Shown: one piece after another, positions 7,962 through 16,558 of the stretch | Numbering within the stretch: the first letter of the stretch is position 1 | How the letters are laid out: every line of letters begins with the position of its first letter | Source: Frankiales bacterium | GTDB lineage: Bacteria; Actinomycetota; Actinomycetes; JAFAQI01 | Assembly (NCBI GenBank): GCA_025980465.1 | Contig: JAICXJ010000001.1 | Coordinates: 129,705-193,704, forward strand | Direction: 5' to 3' | Length of the DNA stretch: 64,000 nt | The notes under the pieces: generated by a model | Told to the model about the DNA's origin: nothing | Databases searched by the model: none | Seen by the model: only the letters and a program-made list of their open reading frames with translations | Program-made: the position numbers and the translations under genes

Positions 7962-10543
7962 CGGTTCGCCTTCGTTGTGTCGGTTTCGCGGCGAGTGAGT
8001 AGCCGCATCATCTCGTGCGCGACCATCGGGCCGGCGTTCTGGTTCTGGCCGGTGACGAGGTTGCCGTCGGTGACCCAGTGGTTCGCCAGCGGATCGCGGA
8101 ACCGGGTCGCGTTCTCGAACAATGCGCCGCGGCGTCGCAGCTCGGTCTCCGGGTGGTACGGGGTCGCCGTGATCCGCAGCTCGCGCACCTGCTTGTCGGT
8201 CACGGCGCTGATCCGTCGGCCCTCGACCAAAGGCGAGCCGTCCGGCGCGGTGGCGTTGACCAGCCCGAGCGGCCCGTGGCAGACCCCGCCGATGACGAGG
8301 TCGGCGGCGGCGGCCGCGGTCATCGCGTCAGCGAGCTCGGTCGAGGTGGCGAAGTCGAACGCGGCACCCCAGCCGCCCGCGAGGAAGACGGCGTCGTAGG
8401 AGGTGACGTCGATGTCGCTGATCGCAAGTGAGTGCTCGAGCCGGTCCTGCAGCTCTGCGTCGGCGAGGTACCGGTCGTCGGTCGCAGCGCGAATCACCGG
8501 CCGCAGCGACATCGGATCGACCGGAATCACACCGCCTCGCGGGCTGGCGACATCGACGGTCATCCCGGCATCGAGGAAGGCGTAGTACGGCGCCGTCATC
8601 TCCGAGGCGAACACCCCGGTCGCCTTGCCGGGCTGAAGCGTTCCGTGGTTGGTGCACACGATGAGTGCATGCCGGCCGCCGAGAGCGAAGCCACTCGGCT
8701 CGGTGCGATCCGGATGCATGCCGGCTCGCTGGAGGAGTCTGCGCAGGAGTCGTGCGGGGGGAGGTGGCTGTCGCAGCGCGACGTCGGAGAGCTTGCTGGT
8801 GACGTATGGCCACGGGTTGTGTCGCTCTGGGACGCCGGCGTGGCGCTCTTCCTTGAGCCGAGCCGTGAGATGAAGGAACACGTCGCGACACGACTCGTCG
8901 GTTGCCCGGTTCGACGCCTCGGTCGGATCGGCCTCGAGGTCGTAGAGCTCCCACTCGTCGGGTAGCGGGTCGCGGCGCAGCTGAAGCCCACCGATCCCGT
9001 TCGCCGCAACGTGCTTCACGCCGGGCGTGGTCCAGGTCGCCGGATCATCGAAGGTGCGGACCAGTTTCCACAGATGACCGCCGGCCCCGGCCGCCTCGTC
9101 GTCGCTGACGCGTACGACGATGCCCTCGAAGTTGCTCGCCGTGTGGGCCGGCAACTGCATCCGCAGCGGCGGGGGAGGGTTGGTGTCGCGGCCGAGCCGG
9201 CGGGCGAGTGCCGAGGCGCCGCTGTCGCCCTCGAGGATGTTGTCGCGGGTCATCAGGTAGACCGCGCGCTGCGGGTCGGCGTCCCCGCCGCTGACGATCG
9301 GCATCAGGTTGCGGCCCGGCAGCGGGTGGACCTCGGTGAAGTCACGGCGAAGCTCGGCAGCAACCGCGTCCTCGTCGATCCCCGCCGCGGCAAGCAGCGT
9401 CGGCACTATGTCGACGTGCGACGAGGGCGCCGCGATCGTTCGAGGCGCCGTGGGTGCGGAGCCGACTCGCGCGATGAACAACGGGATGCGGGTCGACTCG
9501 TCGTAGAGGTTGAACCACTTCTGGTGCAGCCCGCCGTGCGACCCCAGCATCTCGCCGTGGTCCGAGGTCCTGACGATGACGGTCTCGGTGGTGGCACCCT
9601 CCGTGACCGCCCGCCTCACCCGCTCGAGCGGAGCATCGACCTCAGCGTGGAGCCGGTAGTAGAGGTTGCGATAGTCCTGCGCGCCGCGCCGGTACATGCG
9701 CGAGATGGCCATCGGCGGACCGTATGCCGAGGGATACGCGGCCCGGAACGCGACCTGGGCGGCCGGCTTGCCCAGCAGGCGCTCGTGGTCGGTGGGTGAC
9801 TCCGGCACATCGGGCGGGTCGAGCAGCGACGGCGCGATCGGGTTGCGCCGTCGCCAGGCCGGAAACAGCACGATGTCGTGCGGGTTGACGAAGCTGACGA
9901 CCAGCAGGAATGGTCGCGCTGCTTCCGGATCGCCGGCAGCGCGCCGGGCGTATCGATCGGTGACCCAGGCGACCACCCGGTCCGCGATGAGCGGGTCGCG
10001 TCGCAGGCCGCTGTCGCCGATCGCGCCGCCGTGCGGCTCCGGTCCGACCCAGCCGGAGAACCCATACGGCGCGAGCGGGTCGGCGTCGAGGTAGGCCGTG
10101 ACGTTGCCCGGGATGACGGTGCCGTCGGAGGTATTGGTCCGCAGCGGCCGGCTGGTGGCCGGGTCGATGAGGTCGGCATGACTGATGTGCCACTTGCCGT
10201 CGTAGTGGGTGTCGTAGCCGGCCGCCCGAAACCAGTTGCCAAGGGTCGGCACCTCACCCGGCGGCAGCCATCGCATCCGCGAGTCGCTCGCGGTCTTGCC
10301 CAGCCCGTCGGTCTGGGTCACGCCATGCAGATCCGGGTAGTGGCCGGTGAAGATCGTCGGCCGGCTCGGCACGCAGGCGAGGGATCCGGTGTAGTGCCTG
10401 GTGAAACTCACCGCGTTGTCACGGAACCACTTCGTGCTGACCAGCGTTCGGTCCCGCCACGCCCGGAGTTCCGCCGATTCGTAGGACGGCGCCGCGCGCT
10501 CCTCGTCGGTGAGGATGACGACGACGTCGGGACGCTCGGTCAT
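7958..10543 (-). CDS. Sulfatase fused to C-terminal DJ-1/PfpI (type 1 GATase-like) domain
   Basis: An 861-residue protein. Residues 1 to about 600 are an alkaline-phosphatase-fold sulfatase: metal ligands in VVVILTDEE (Asp13/Glu14), the CVPSR signature with Cys57 as the formylglycine precursor, then GKWHIS and SDHGEMLGSHG. From about residue 617 a complete DJ-1/PfpI domain follows, beginning HALIVCTNHG and carrying the nucleophile elbow GGVCHGPLGL (Cys near 753). The open frame extends upstream to 10945, but that part is low-complexity Arg/Gly/Pro overlapping the real SRPBCC gene; ATG 10543 overlaps that gene's TGA (ATGA). Sulfatases hydrolyse sulfate esters after Cys oxidation by FGE, encoded at 20584. 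DJ-1-type domains act as hydrolases, glyoxalases or chaperones. The role of this fusion is unknown. Confidence 0.9.
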   Translation of the reverse strand: MTERPDVVVILTDEERAAPSYESAELRAWRDRTLVSTKWFRDNAVSFTRHYTGSLACVPSRPTIFTGHYPDLHGVTQTDGLGKTASDSRMRWLPPGEVPTLGNWFRAAGYDTHYDGKWHISHADLIDPATSRPLRTNTSDGTVIPGNVTAYLDADPLAPYGFSGWVGPEPHGGAIGDSGLRRDPLIADRVVAWVTDRYARRAAGDPEAARPFLLVVSFVNPHDIVLFPAWRRRNPIAPSLLDPPDVPESPTDHERLLGKPAAQVAFRAAYPSAYGPPMAISRMYRRGAQDYRNLYYRLHAEVDAPLERVRRAVTEGATTETVIVRTSDHGEMLGSHGGLHQKWFNLYDESTRIPLFIARVGSAPTAPRTIAAPSSHVDIVPTLLAAAGIDEDAVAAELRRDFTEVHPLPGRNLMPIVSGGDADPQRAVYLMTRDNILEGDSGASALARRLGRDTNPPPPLRMQLPAHTASNFEGIVVRVSDDEAAGAGGHLWKLVRTFDDPATWTTPGVKHVAANGIGGLQLRRDPLPDEWELYDLEADPTEASNRATDESCRDVFLHLTARLKEERHAGVPERHNPWPYVTSKLSDVALRQPPPPARLLRRLLQRAGMHPDRTEPSGFALGGRHALIVCTNHGTLQPGKATGVFASEMTAPYYAFLDAGMTVDVASPRGGVIPVDPMSLRPVIRAATDDRYLADAELQDRLEHSLAISDIDVTSYDAVFLAGGWGAAFDFATSTELADAMTAAAAADLVIGGVCHGPLGLVNATAPDGSPLVEGRRISAVTDKQVRELRITATPYHPETELRRRGALFENATRFRDPLANHWVTDGNLVTGQNQNAGPMVAHEMMRLLTRRETDTTKANR

Positions 10544-10998
10544 CGGTGCACCTTCCCTGCAGTTGTATCGACGTGCTTCGCGAGGCCCGCGAGCATCTGC
10601 TGATCCGCCTTTGCCAGCTGGCGAGCGAGGACCCGAGCGACGATCCGCCCGGGGGGGCCGGGCAGCGGCTCGATCGTCGTCGTCAGGGTGGTACGAGTCC
10701 GCCCCCCGGCCGGTTGGAGCTGCCAGCGATTGACGACGGTGCCGGCCTGCGGCGGAAGGCCGGCCAGCCGGTAGGCGAGTGCCACGTCGGGGGCCCACTC
10801 GGTGACCGTCTCGAGGACGGCGATCCGCCCGACCTGCACCCGGCGTACCGCGCCGACGCCGGCGCGGACGTCGCTCGCCCAGACGGAGTGATCGCAGTTC
10901 GGCGCCCAGTCCGCGATCGCGGCGAAGTCGGCCAGCGCCCACCACACCGCGCTCGGTGAGGCGTTGATCACCAACGACTTCTCGACGGTCACGGTCAC
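10540..10998 (-). CDS. SRPBCC (polyketide cyclase/START-like) family protein
   Basis: A 152-residue protein starting VTVTVEKSLVINASPSAVWW, the typical SRPBCC N-terminal strand and helix, followed by the WALADFAAIADWAPNC segment. The C-terminal helix ARVLARQLAKADQQMLAGL closes the hydrophobic cavity seen in this fold. GTG 10998 has GGAGG about 5 nt upstream and overlaps the TGA of the MBL gene (GTGA). Its own TGA overlaps the sulfatase start. The fold binds hydrophobic ligands, so a lipid- or aromatic-carrier or cyclase role in this operon is plausible. Confidence 0.85.
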   Translation of the reverse strand: MTVTVEKSLVINASPSAVWWALADFAAIADWAPNCDHSVWASDVRAGVGAVRRVQVGRIAVLETVTEWAPDVALAYRLAGLPPQAGTVVNRWQLQPAGGRTRTTLTTTIEPLPGPPGRIVARVLARQLAKADQQMLAGLAKHVDTTAGKVHR

Positions 10999-11840
10999 GT
11001 CCGCCTCCCCGGCGATCCGATGCGCACTGTGTGCAGGTCGTCTCCGAGCTCGATCCGGCCGTCGAAGTGGGCGGTCGCCCGAGCCCGCCACTCCGGCTCG
11101 TCGGCGGAGGTCAGGGCGGGCACGTAGTGGGTCAGTACGAGAGTCGAGGCGCCGGCACGGGATGCCGTCTGCGCCGCTTCCTCGACCGAGGAGTGGTAGT
11201 CGACGACGTCTCGAAGCCGCTGGATCGGCGCTTCGACGAGCAGGTCCTTTCTCAGCACGGTGTGCACGATCGCGTCCGCTCCGGCGCACAGCGCGTCCAG
11301 GCCGGAGCAAGGAACGGTGTCACCGGCGACAACGACGGCGTGCTCGCCCGCGTCGATGCGGAAGCCAACCGATGGCCTGACCGGCCGGTGATCGGTCGCC
11401 GCTGCGGTGACGGTGGCGTCGGCGGTCGTGAAGCACACGCCCTCGATGAACTCGCGCACCTCCACGGGTGGTTCCCAGCTGAGGTCGGCGTGATGGTCGA
11501 GCCGGTAACAGACGTCCTGCCGCAGCATCGCGACGATCCCATCCACTACCTCGCGCACACCAGGAGGTCCGATGATGACGAGGGGGCTGGGCGCGAAGCT
11601 GGTGACCCACCGGCTGGTGATCACGTCGTTGAGGTCGGTGATGTGGTCGCTGTGCAGATGGGTGATGAGGACAGCGTCGATCATTCCCGCTGTGACGCCG
11701 ACGGCTGCCGCCCGCATCAGGACACCTCGTCCGGTGTCGACCAGCAGCCGGGTTCCACCGACCTGGACCAAAGTCGCCGGTCCGGCGCGGTGGGGATCGG
11801 GCAGCGGAGACCCGGTGCCCAGCAGGACGATCTCGATCAC
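10995..11840 (-). CDS. MBL-fold hydrolase, RNase Z/AtsA-like
   Basis: A 281-residue metallo-beta-lactamase-fold protein with no signal peptide. The metal-binding HLHSDHITDLND motif follows an N-terminal LLGTGSPLPDPHRAG segment as in RNase Z-type enzymes. Further ligands are likely Asp in VVAGDTVP and the C-terminal His in LVLTHYVPAL. The GTG at 11840 has AAGGAG upstream. The same RNase Z-like branch includes arylsulfatases of the AtsA type; because it sits in a sulfatase operon a sulfatase or lactonase role is more likely than tRNA processing (inference). It lies 9 bp after the exported protein gene. Confidence 0.85.
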   Translation of the reverse strand: MIEIVLLGTGSPLPDPHRAGPATLVQVGGTRLLVDTGRGVLMRAAAVGVTAGMIDAVLITHLHSDHITDLNDVITSRWVTSFAPSPLVIIGPPGVREVVDGIVAMLRQDVCYRLDHHADLSWEPPVEVREFIEGVCFTTADATVTAAATDHRPVRPSVGFRIDAGEHAVVVAGDTVPCSGLDALCAGADAIVHTVLRKDLLVEAPIQRLRDVVDYHSSVEEAAQTASRAGASTLVLTHYVPALTSADEPEWRARATAHFDGRIELGDDLHTVRIGSPGRRT

Positions 11841-11849
11841 GGGACTCCT

Positions 11850-12857
11850 TCAGATCGCCGGTGGGGGACCGTGGCGAGGAGCGCGGAACCGTCCCACTCC
11901 CGCAACCGTTGCGCGCGGGCGACGTTCGGTGCCGCTGACCCACGCGGTGATGACGATGAGGGCGACCAGGCCGCCGATCGCGGCGGTGCGGGTGCGGCTG
12001 TCATCGATCGGTGTCACCGCGTTCGTCAGTGCCTGCGGGGAGGTCGTGACCTGGCTCGCGACCTGCGGCGCGGCGGCAGGTGCAGGAGGAACGCTGGGAG
12101 TCGTTACCGGCAGGATCGGTCCCCCGGGCAGCGGTGGGGAGGAGATGGCGACGTGACTCGTCGCAGGTGACGGCGACGGTGGCGGATTGCTCCGCGACGC
12201 CGGCTGGCTGAAGTCGAGCAGGCTCAACGCCGCTTTGGTCGGCGGCCGGAAGACCAACCGTTCGAAGCCGAGGCTGCCGGGCAGGATGACGAGCGAGAGG
12301 GTGTGACCGGTGAGCAGTCGCCCGATCCCAGGAAACACGATCGAGGTGCGGTCGAGTGAGAGTTGACCGATCGCTGAGCTGTTCGTGCAGTCATAGCCAG
12401 GCGCCGCCGAGAACGGCTGTTCGAGGCCGGGCCGGAAGCGGCGGGTTGTGGCGCACGCGATCGGTGTTGCTCCGCTCGGCAGTTTCGCATCGAGCTTCGC
12501 CGTCGTCAGGCCGGTCAGGCCAAGCGACAGGCTTGCCGGAGTGGCACCGCTCGGGATCCGGAACGACAGTGCCGTGAGCGCCGTGATCTGGTGAAACGGT
12601 GGCAGCGGTGGCAGCGGAATCGGCAGTTGCGAGGCGTCGAGGGTGAGGCCCTGAACCAGCAGGTCTTTGCGGCCGACTCCGGGCGTTGGCGCGGCCGGCG
12701 TCGACGCCGTCGGGCGGGCTTCGTCGTACCACGCCACCACTGCTGGGCCGATGTGCTTGGGAATCCGCGAGGCGCGCGCCGGCTCAGCAAGCGCCGGGGT
12801 AGCGGCGAGGAGGGCGAGGCCGAGCACCGCCCCGGCGACTGCGGCTCGGCGGATCAT
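11850..12857 (-). CDS. Exported, C-terminally anchored protein of unknown function
   Basis: A 335-residue protein. An N-terminal signal peptide (MIRRAAVAGAVLGLALLAAT then PALA) is followed by an extracytoplasmic domain with two Cys (CATT, YDC). A Pro/Ser/Thr/Ala-rich linker covers about 225-290, a single TM helix (IGGLVALIVITAWVS) lies near 296-312, and a basic tail ends it. No known domain is recognised. The ATG overlaps the transporter stop (ATGA). A second transporter set at 39-46 kb also includes an exported protein with the same signal/linker/C-terminal TM plan, so these may be accessory receptors or scaffolds for the fused ABC transporters (inference). Confidence 0.7.
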   Translation of the reverse strand: MIRRAAVAGAVLGLALLAATPALAEPARASRIPKHIGPAVVAWYDEARPTASTPAAPTPGVGRKDLLVQGLTLDASQLPIPLPPLPPFHQITALTALSFRIPSGATPASLSLGLTGLTTAKLDAKLPSGATPIACATTRRFRPGLEQPFSAAPGYDCTNSSAIGQLSLDRTSIVFPGIGRLLTGHTLSLVILPGSLGFERLVFRPPTKAALSLLDFSQPASRSNPPPSPSPATSHVAISSPPLPGGPILPVTTPSVPPAPAAAPQVASQVTTSPQALTNAVTPIDDSRTRTAAIGGLVALIVITAWVSGTERRPRATVAGVGRFRAPRHGPPPAI

Positions 12858-15800
12858 CTCGCACCCACTCGAAGAGCAGTTGAGTGGTTGCGGCCCGATC
12901 GGTTCCGTGCTGCATCGTCCGTGCCGAGGTAGCTGGCGATCACCTGTGGATCGCTGAGCACATCCTGCGGTGAGCCTGACACCACGACCCGGCCCTGCTC
13001 GAGGGCAAGTAGCCGATCGCTGACCGCGCAGATCAGTGGCATGTCGTGCTCGATGACCAGCAACGCGCAGTCGGCTTCGTCGCGGATTCGATGCAGCAGC
13101 GGGCCGAGCGCTTCCGCCTCTCGTTGTGCGATGCCGCTGCTCGGCTCGTCGAGCAGCAGCACTTTCGGGTCGTACGCCAGAGCCATGGCTAGGTCGGCGA
13201 TCCGGCGGGTGCCGGTCGACAGCTCGCGCGCCAACTTGTCGCGGTAGGCGCCGAGCGAGAGCAACTCGATCAGGTCGGTGACGGTCCAGGCGATGTGCCG
13301 CTCGGCTTCCGCCACGTCGGGAAGGGCGAGTGCGGCGGCGAGATGGTCGTGGACGTCGAGGTGGCGTTCGAGCGCGACCGCGATGTTCTCGGCGACCGTG
13401 AGGCTGCCGAAGATCCGAGCGTCCTGGAACGACCGTCCGAGGCCGAGCCGTCCGCGAGCATCCGGACCGAACGCCGTGACGTCGAGACCGAGGAAGCTGA
13501 CCCGCCCCTGCGAGGGCCGGAGGAAGCCGCTGACCAGGTCGAACACCGTGGTCTTGCCGGCACCGTTCGGCCCGATCAGGCCGAGGATCTCCCGCCCGTG
13601 CAGTGTGAAGGAGACGTCATGCACCGCGCGCACACCACCGAAGGACACCGCGATGTCGTTGACCCGCAGCACCTCACCGGCGAGCTCTGGCGAAGCCGAC
13701 CGAGCGGCGGGCACCGCGGCCCGAACCGGCTCGGTGAGGAAGACCGAGCGGACGATGTCGTCGCGCTCGAGCAACTCCACTGTCGAGCCCTCGAAGCGCA
13801 CCTCGCCCTTCTCCATGAAGTAGGCGCGGTCAGCGATGGTCAAGGCGACGTTCAGGGACTGCTCGACCAGGATCACGGTCGTTCCCTCGGCATTGAGCTG
13901 CCGGACGACCTCGAGTAGCCGCTCGACGACTGTGGGGGCAAGGCCGAGCGAGAGCTCGTCGATGATCAGCAGGGTCGGGCGGGTGATGAACGCCATACTC
14001 ACCGCGAGTTGTTGCGCCTCGCCGCCGGAGAGATTTCCCGCAAGGGTGTCCCACTTCGTCGCGAGGTGGGGGAAGGACGCCAGCGCCTGGGCCTGGGCGG
14101 CATCGGCATCGGCCGCGTGCCGGCCGGAGCGGGTCCAACGAGCCGCGCGGAAATGATCCGCGACCGTCACGGTCGGAAAGATCCCCTTGCCGCCCGGGAC
14201 CTGCGCGATGCCGCTGCTGCACCGCTGGACGGCGGCGGTGCGCGCGATATCCGTGCCGCGATAGTGGATCGTGCCGCTCCAGGCTGGGGTGAGGCCACTG
14301 ATCGCCCGAAGCAAGGTCGACTTACCGGCCCCGTTGGTGCCGAGCAGCGCCAAGACCTCGCCCTGTCGCACGTGCAGGTCGACGTTGAACAGCACCTGCA
14401 CCCCGTCGTACCCGACGTCGAGGCCGCGGCAGACCAGTAGTGCGTTCTCCGGTGGGTCGTCGAGGTGTGACCGCTCGATGCCGATGGTGGCGACTCCGCC
14501 CCGCACATCACTGTCGAGCCGGTCGGCGGTCAGGCTCGGCAGTTCCATCCCGCGTCGATGAGCCACCCAGCGCAGGAAGCGATCACGGATCGCGACGCCG
14601 GTCGCGGCGATGCCGCCGGGGAAGAAGGCCAAGACGATCAGTACGCCGCTGGCGAGTCCGAGCTCGTCGATGACGGCGAGCAGGCTGTGCAGCCCGATGT
14701 GGTTGAGGAAGCTGAAGATGGTCGGCCCGAAGTAGCGCAGCGACTCGTATGCGATGGCGCCGAGCACCGCGCCGTACGGGCTCGCGATCCCGCCCACGAT
14801 CGCGAAGACGAAGACGTCGATGCTCATCTGCAGGGGGAACGTCGTCGAGTCGATGGCGCCGACCTGGTAGCCGTACAGCGCGCCGGCGACGGCAGCCATT
14901 GCACCGGAAAGGGCGAAGGCCGCGATTCTTGTTCGCGCCGAGTTGACGCCGAGTGCCTGGGCGTTGCGCAGGTTGTCGCGCTGCGCGACGAACACCCGCC
15001 CGGATCGGCTGGCGCGCAGCCGCCGCGCCGATCCGACGAACAGCAGCAGGATTGCCAGACATAGGTAATAGAACGCATGGTCGCCGGTCGCGTCGAACCG
15101 GCCGAACAAGATCGGACGCTCGATCGTCTGGCCGTCCTTCGGCAGCAGCCAGCCGAAGTAGCGGGGATCGAGGACCCATAGTTGGACGAGCGCAGCGAAG
15201 GCGAGCGTGACGACGGCGAGGAACAGCCCGGGCAGCCGAAGCGCCGGGATGCCGATCAGCGCCGCGACGAGGGCGCCGACGGCAGCTGCCACTACCAACG
15301 TCACGAAGAAGTCGGCGTGGGCGCGGGTAGCGAGCCCGCCGGCGACCGCCGCGCCGACACCTGCAATGCCGAACTGACCCAGCGAGACCTGGCCGGCCCA
15401 GCCGGTGAGGAGGGTGAGGGAGAGCGCGACCATCGCCGCCAGCGCGATGAGGGTCAGGAACCCGAGTCGCGACGATCCCACGATGTACGGCGCCAGAACG
15501 AGGAAGGCGAGGCCGGCTGACCGTGCGCCTCGACCGGCCCAGACCACCTCGGGCAGGCGTCGTAGCTGCGTCGGGATCGGCCTGGTCTCGGCGAAGGTCT
15601 GGAAGCTCGAGATGCCGGTGTCAAACGCGCGCGTGACCCGCCGTCTCCCGAGCAGGGCCACCAAGATGATTGGAAGCACCAGCGCAGCCGGAAGGTTCGG
15701 GTTGTTCGAGGAGTAGTACGCGGCGCGGTCGAGCATGCCCAGCCCGATACCGGCCACGAGTGCGGTCGGTAGGTCGTCAAACCGCGCGATGACCGCGGCC

Positions 15801-16558
15801 GCCAGCGGGAAGAGCAGCAGCGCCGGGTCGACATCGGATCCCAGTGACTGCCCGACGACCGCGATCTTCAGGAACGCCGAGGCAGCGGACAGCACGCCCG
15901 CCAGCACCCACACCAGGACTGCCATCCGGCGTACCGGGATACCGAGCAGCAGCGCCCGGTCGGCGTTGTCGGCGGCCGCACGCACCGCAAGTCCGGTCCG
16001 GCTGACCCGGAAGAAGACCGAGAGCCCGATCGACACGACAGCCGCGACCACGATGATGGCCAGGTAGTCGCCGGTGAGCACGACCTGGCCGATCGAGAGG
16101 TGCAGTTTCGAAAACGGCGTCGGCAGCTGGGTCGCTCCGAGCACGGTGCTTCCGAACAGCGAGGGCAGCACCACCTCGCCGACGACGAGGATCTGCCCGA
16201 CACCGATTGTTGCCACCGTGAGCACCAGCCGCGACTTGGTGGCGAACCGGCGCAGCAGGGTCCGCTGCGCGACCGCACCGAGCAGTCCGCCGCTGGCGAG
16301 CGCGACCACGACACCGACGAGGTACGGCAGGTGCGCCTGCGTGATGACAAGCAGACCGAGGACTGCGCCGCTACCGCCGAGCGCGGCCTGCGCGAAGTTG
16401 ATGATCCGCTGCGCTCGGTAGACCAGGATCAGTCCGAACGCGGGTAGCGAGTACAGCAGACCGAAGATCGCACCCTCGACGAGGTTGCCGAACGGCACCC
16501 GGAAGATCAGCTCGGCAGCGAGCGCAATGGCTCCAAGCGCGAGGATGCGCTTGATCAT
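12854..16558 (-). CDS. Four-domain fused ABC transporter (LivH-LivM-LivF-LivG in one chain)
   Basis: A single uninterrupted 1234-residue frame holds an entire branched-chain-amino-acid-type (HAAT) importer core. A LivH-like permease spans about 1-330 (RIINFAQAALG, GLAVRAAADNADRALLLGIP). A LivM-like permease spans about 345-665 (GWAGQVSLGQFGIAGVGAAV, SGAMAAVAGALYGY). A LivF-like ATPase spans about 704-935 (Walker A GTNGAGKST, signature LSGGEAQQ, Walker B LLIIDELSLGL). A LivG-like ATPase spans about 963-1205 (Walker A GPNGAGKTT, signature-like LSTGTRRI, Walker B LLLDEPSSG). ATG 16558 overlaps the binding-protein TGA (ATGA); the open frame upstream of it is out-of-register sequence of that gene. 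Normally these are four separate proteins. Transport is inferred; the substrate is unlikely to be an amino acid given the sulfatase operon. Confidence 0.93.
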   Translation of the reverse strand: MIKRILALGAIALAAELIFRVPFGNLVEGAIFGLLYSLPAFGLILVYRAQRIINFAQAALGGSGAVLGLLVITQAHLPYLVGVVVALASGGLLGAVAQRTLLRRFATKSRLVLTVATIGVGQILVVGEVVLPSLFGSTVLGATQLPTPFSKLHLSIGQVVLTGDYLAIIVVAAVVSIGLSVFFRVSRTGLAVRAAADNADRALLLGIPVRRMAVLVWVLAGVLSAASAFLKIAVVGQSLGSDVDPALLLFPLAAAVIARFDDLPTALVAGIGLGMLDRAAYYSSNNPNLPAALVLPIILVALLGRRRVTRAFDTGISSFQTFAETRPIPTQLRRLPEVVWAGRGARSAGLAFLVLAPYIVGSSRLGFLTLIALAAMVALSLTLLTGWAGQVSLGQFGIAGVGAAVAGGLATRAHADFFVTLVVAAAVGALVAALIGIPALRLPGLFLAVVTLAFAALVQLWVLDPRYFGWLLPKDGQTIERPILFGRFDATGDHAFYYLCLAILLLFVGSARRLRASRSGRVFVAQRDNLRNAQALGVNSARTRIAAFALSGAMAAVAGALYGYQVGAIDSTTFPLQMSIDVFVFAIVGGIASPYGAVLGAIAYESLRYFGPTIFSFLNHIGLHSLLAVIDELGLASGVLIVLAFFPGGIAATGVAIRDRFLRWVAHRRGMELPSLTADRLDSDVRGGVATIGIERSHLDDPPENALLVCRGLDVGYDGVQVLFNVDLHVRQGEVLALLGTNGAGKSTLLRAISGLTPAWSGTIHYRGTDIARTAAVQRCSSGIAQVPGGKGIFPTVTVADHFRAARWTRSGRHAADADAAQAQALASFPHLATKWDTLAGNLSGGEAQQLAVSMAFITRPTLLIIDELSLGLAPTVVERLLEVVRQLNAEGTTVILVEQSLNVALTIADRAYFMEKGEVRFEGSTVELLERDDIVRSVFLTEPVRAAVPAARSASPELAGEVLRVNDIAVSFGGVRAVHDVSFTLHGREILGLIGPNGAGKTTVFDLVSGFLRPSQGRVSFLGLDVTAFGPDARGRLGLGRSFQDARIFGSLTVAENIAVALERHLDVHDHLAAALALPDVAEAERHIAWTVTDLIELLSLGAYRDKLARELSTGTRRIADLAMALAYDPKVLLLDEPSSGIAQREAEALGPLLHRIRDEADCALLVIEHDMPLICAVSDRLLALEQGRVVVSGSPQDVLSDPQVIASYLGTDDAARNRSGRNHSTALRVGAR

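Noticed and set aside
10544-10945. N-terminal extension of the sulfatase-DJ-1 frame by 134 residues
   Set aside because: The extension is Arg/Gly/Pro-rich and overlaps the recognised SRPBCC gene in another register; ATG 10543 overlaps that gene's stop.
10995-11840. RNase Z for tRNA processing
   Set aside because: The fold is RNase Z-like, but it is encoded inside a sulfatase operon, so a catabolic hydrolase is more likely.
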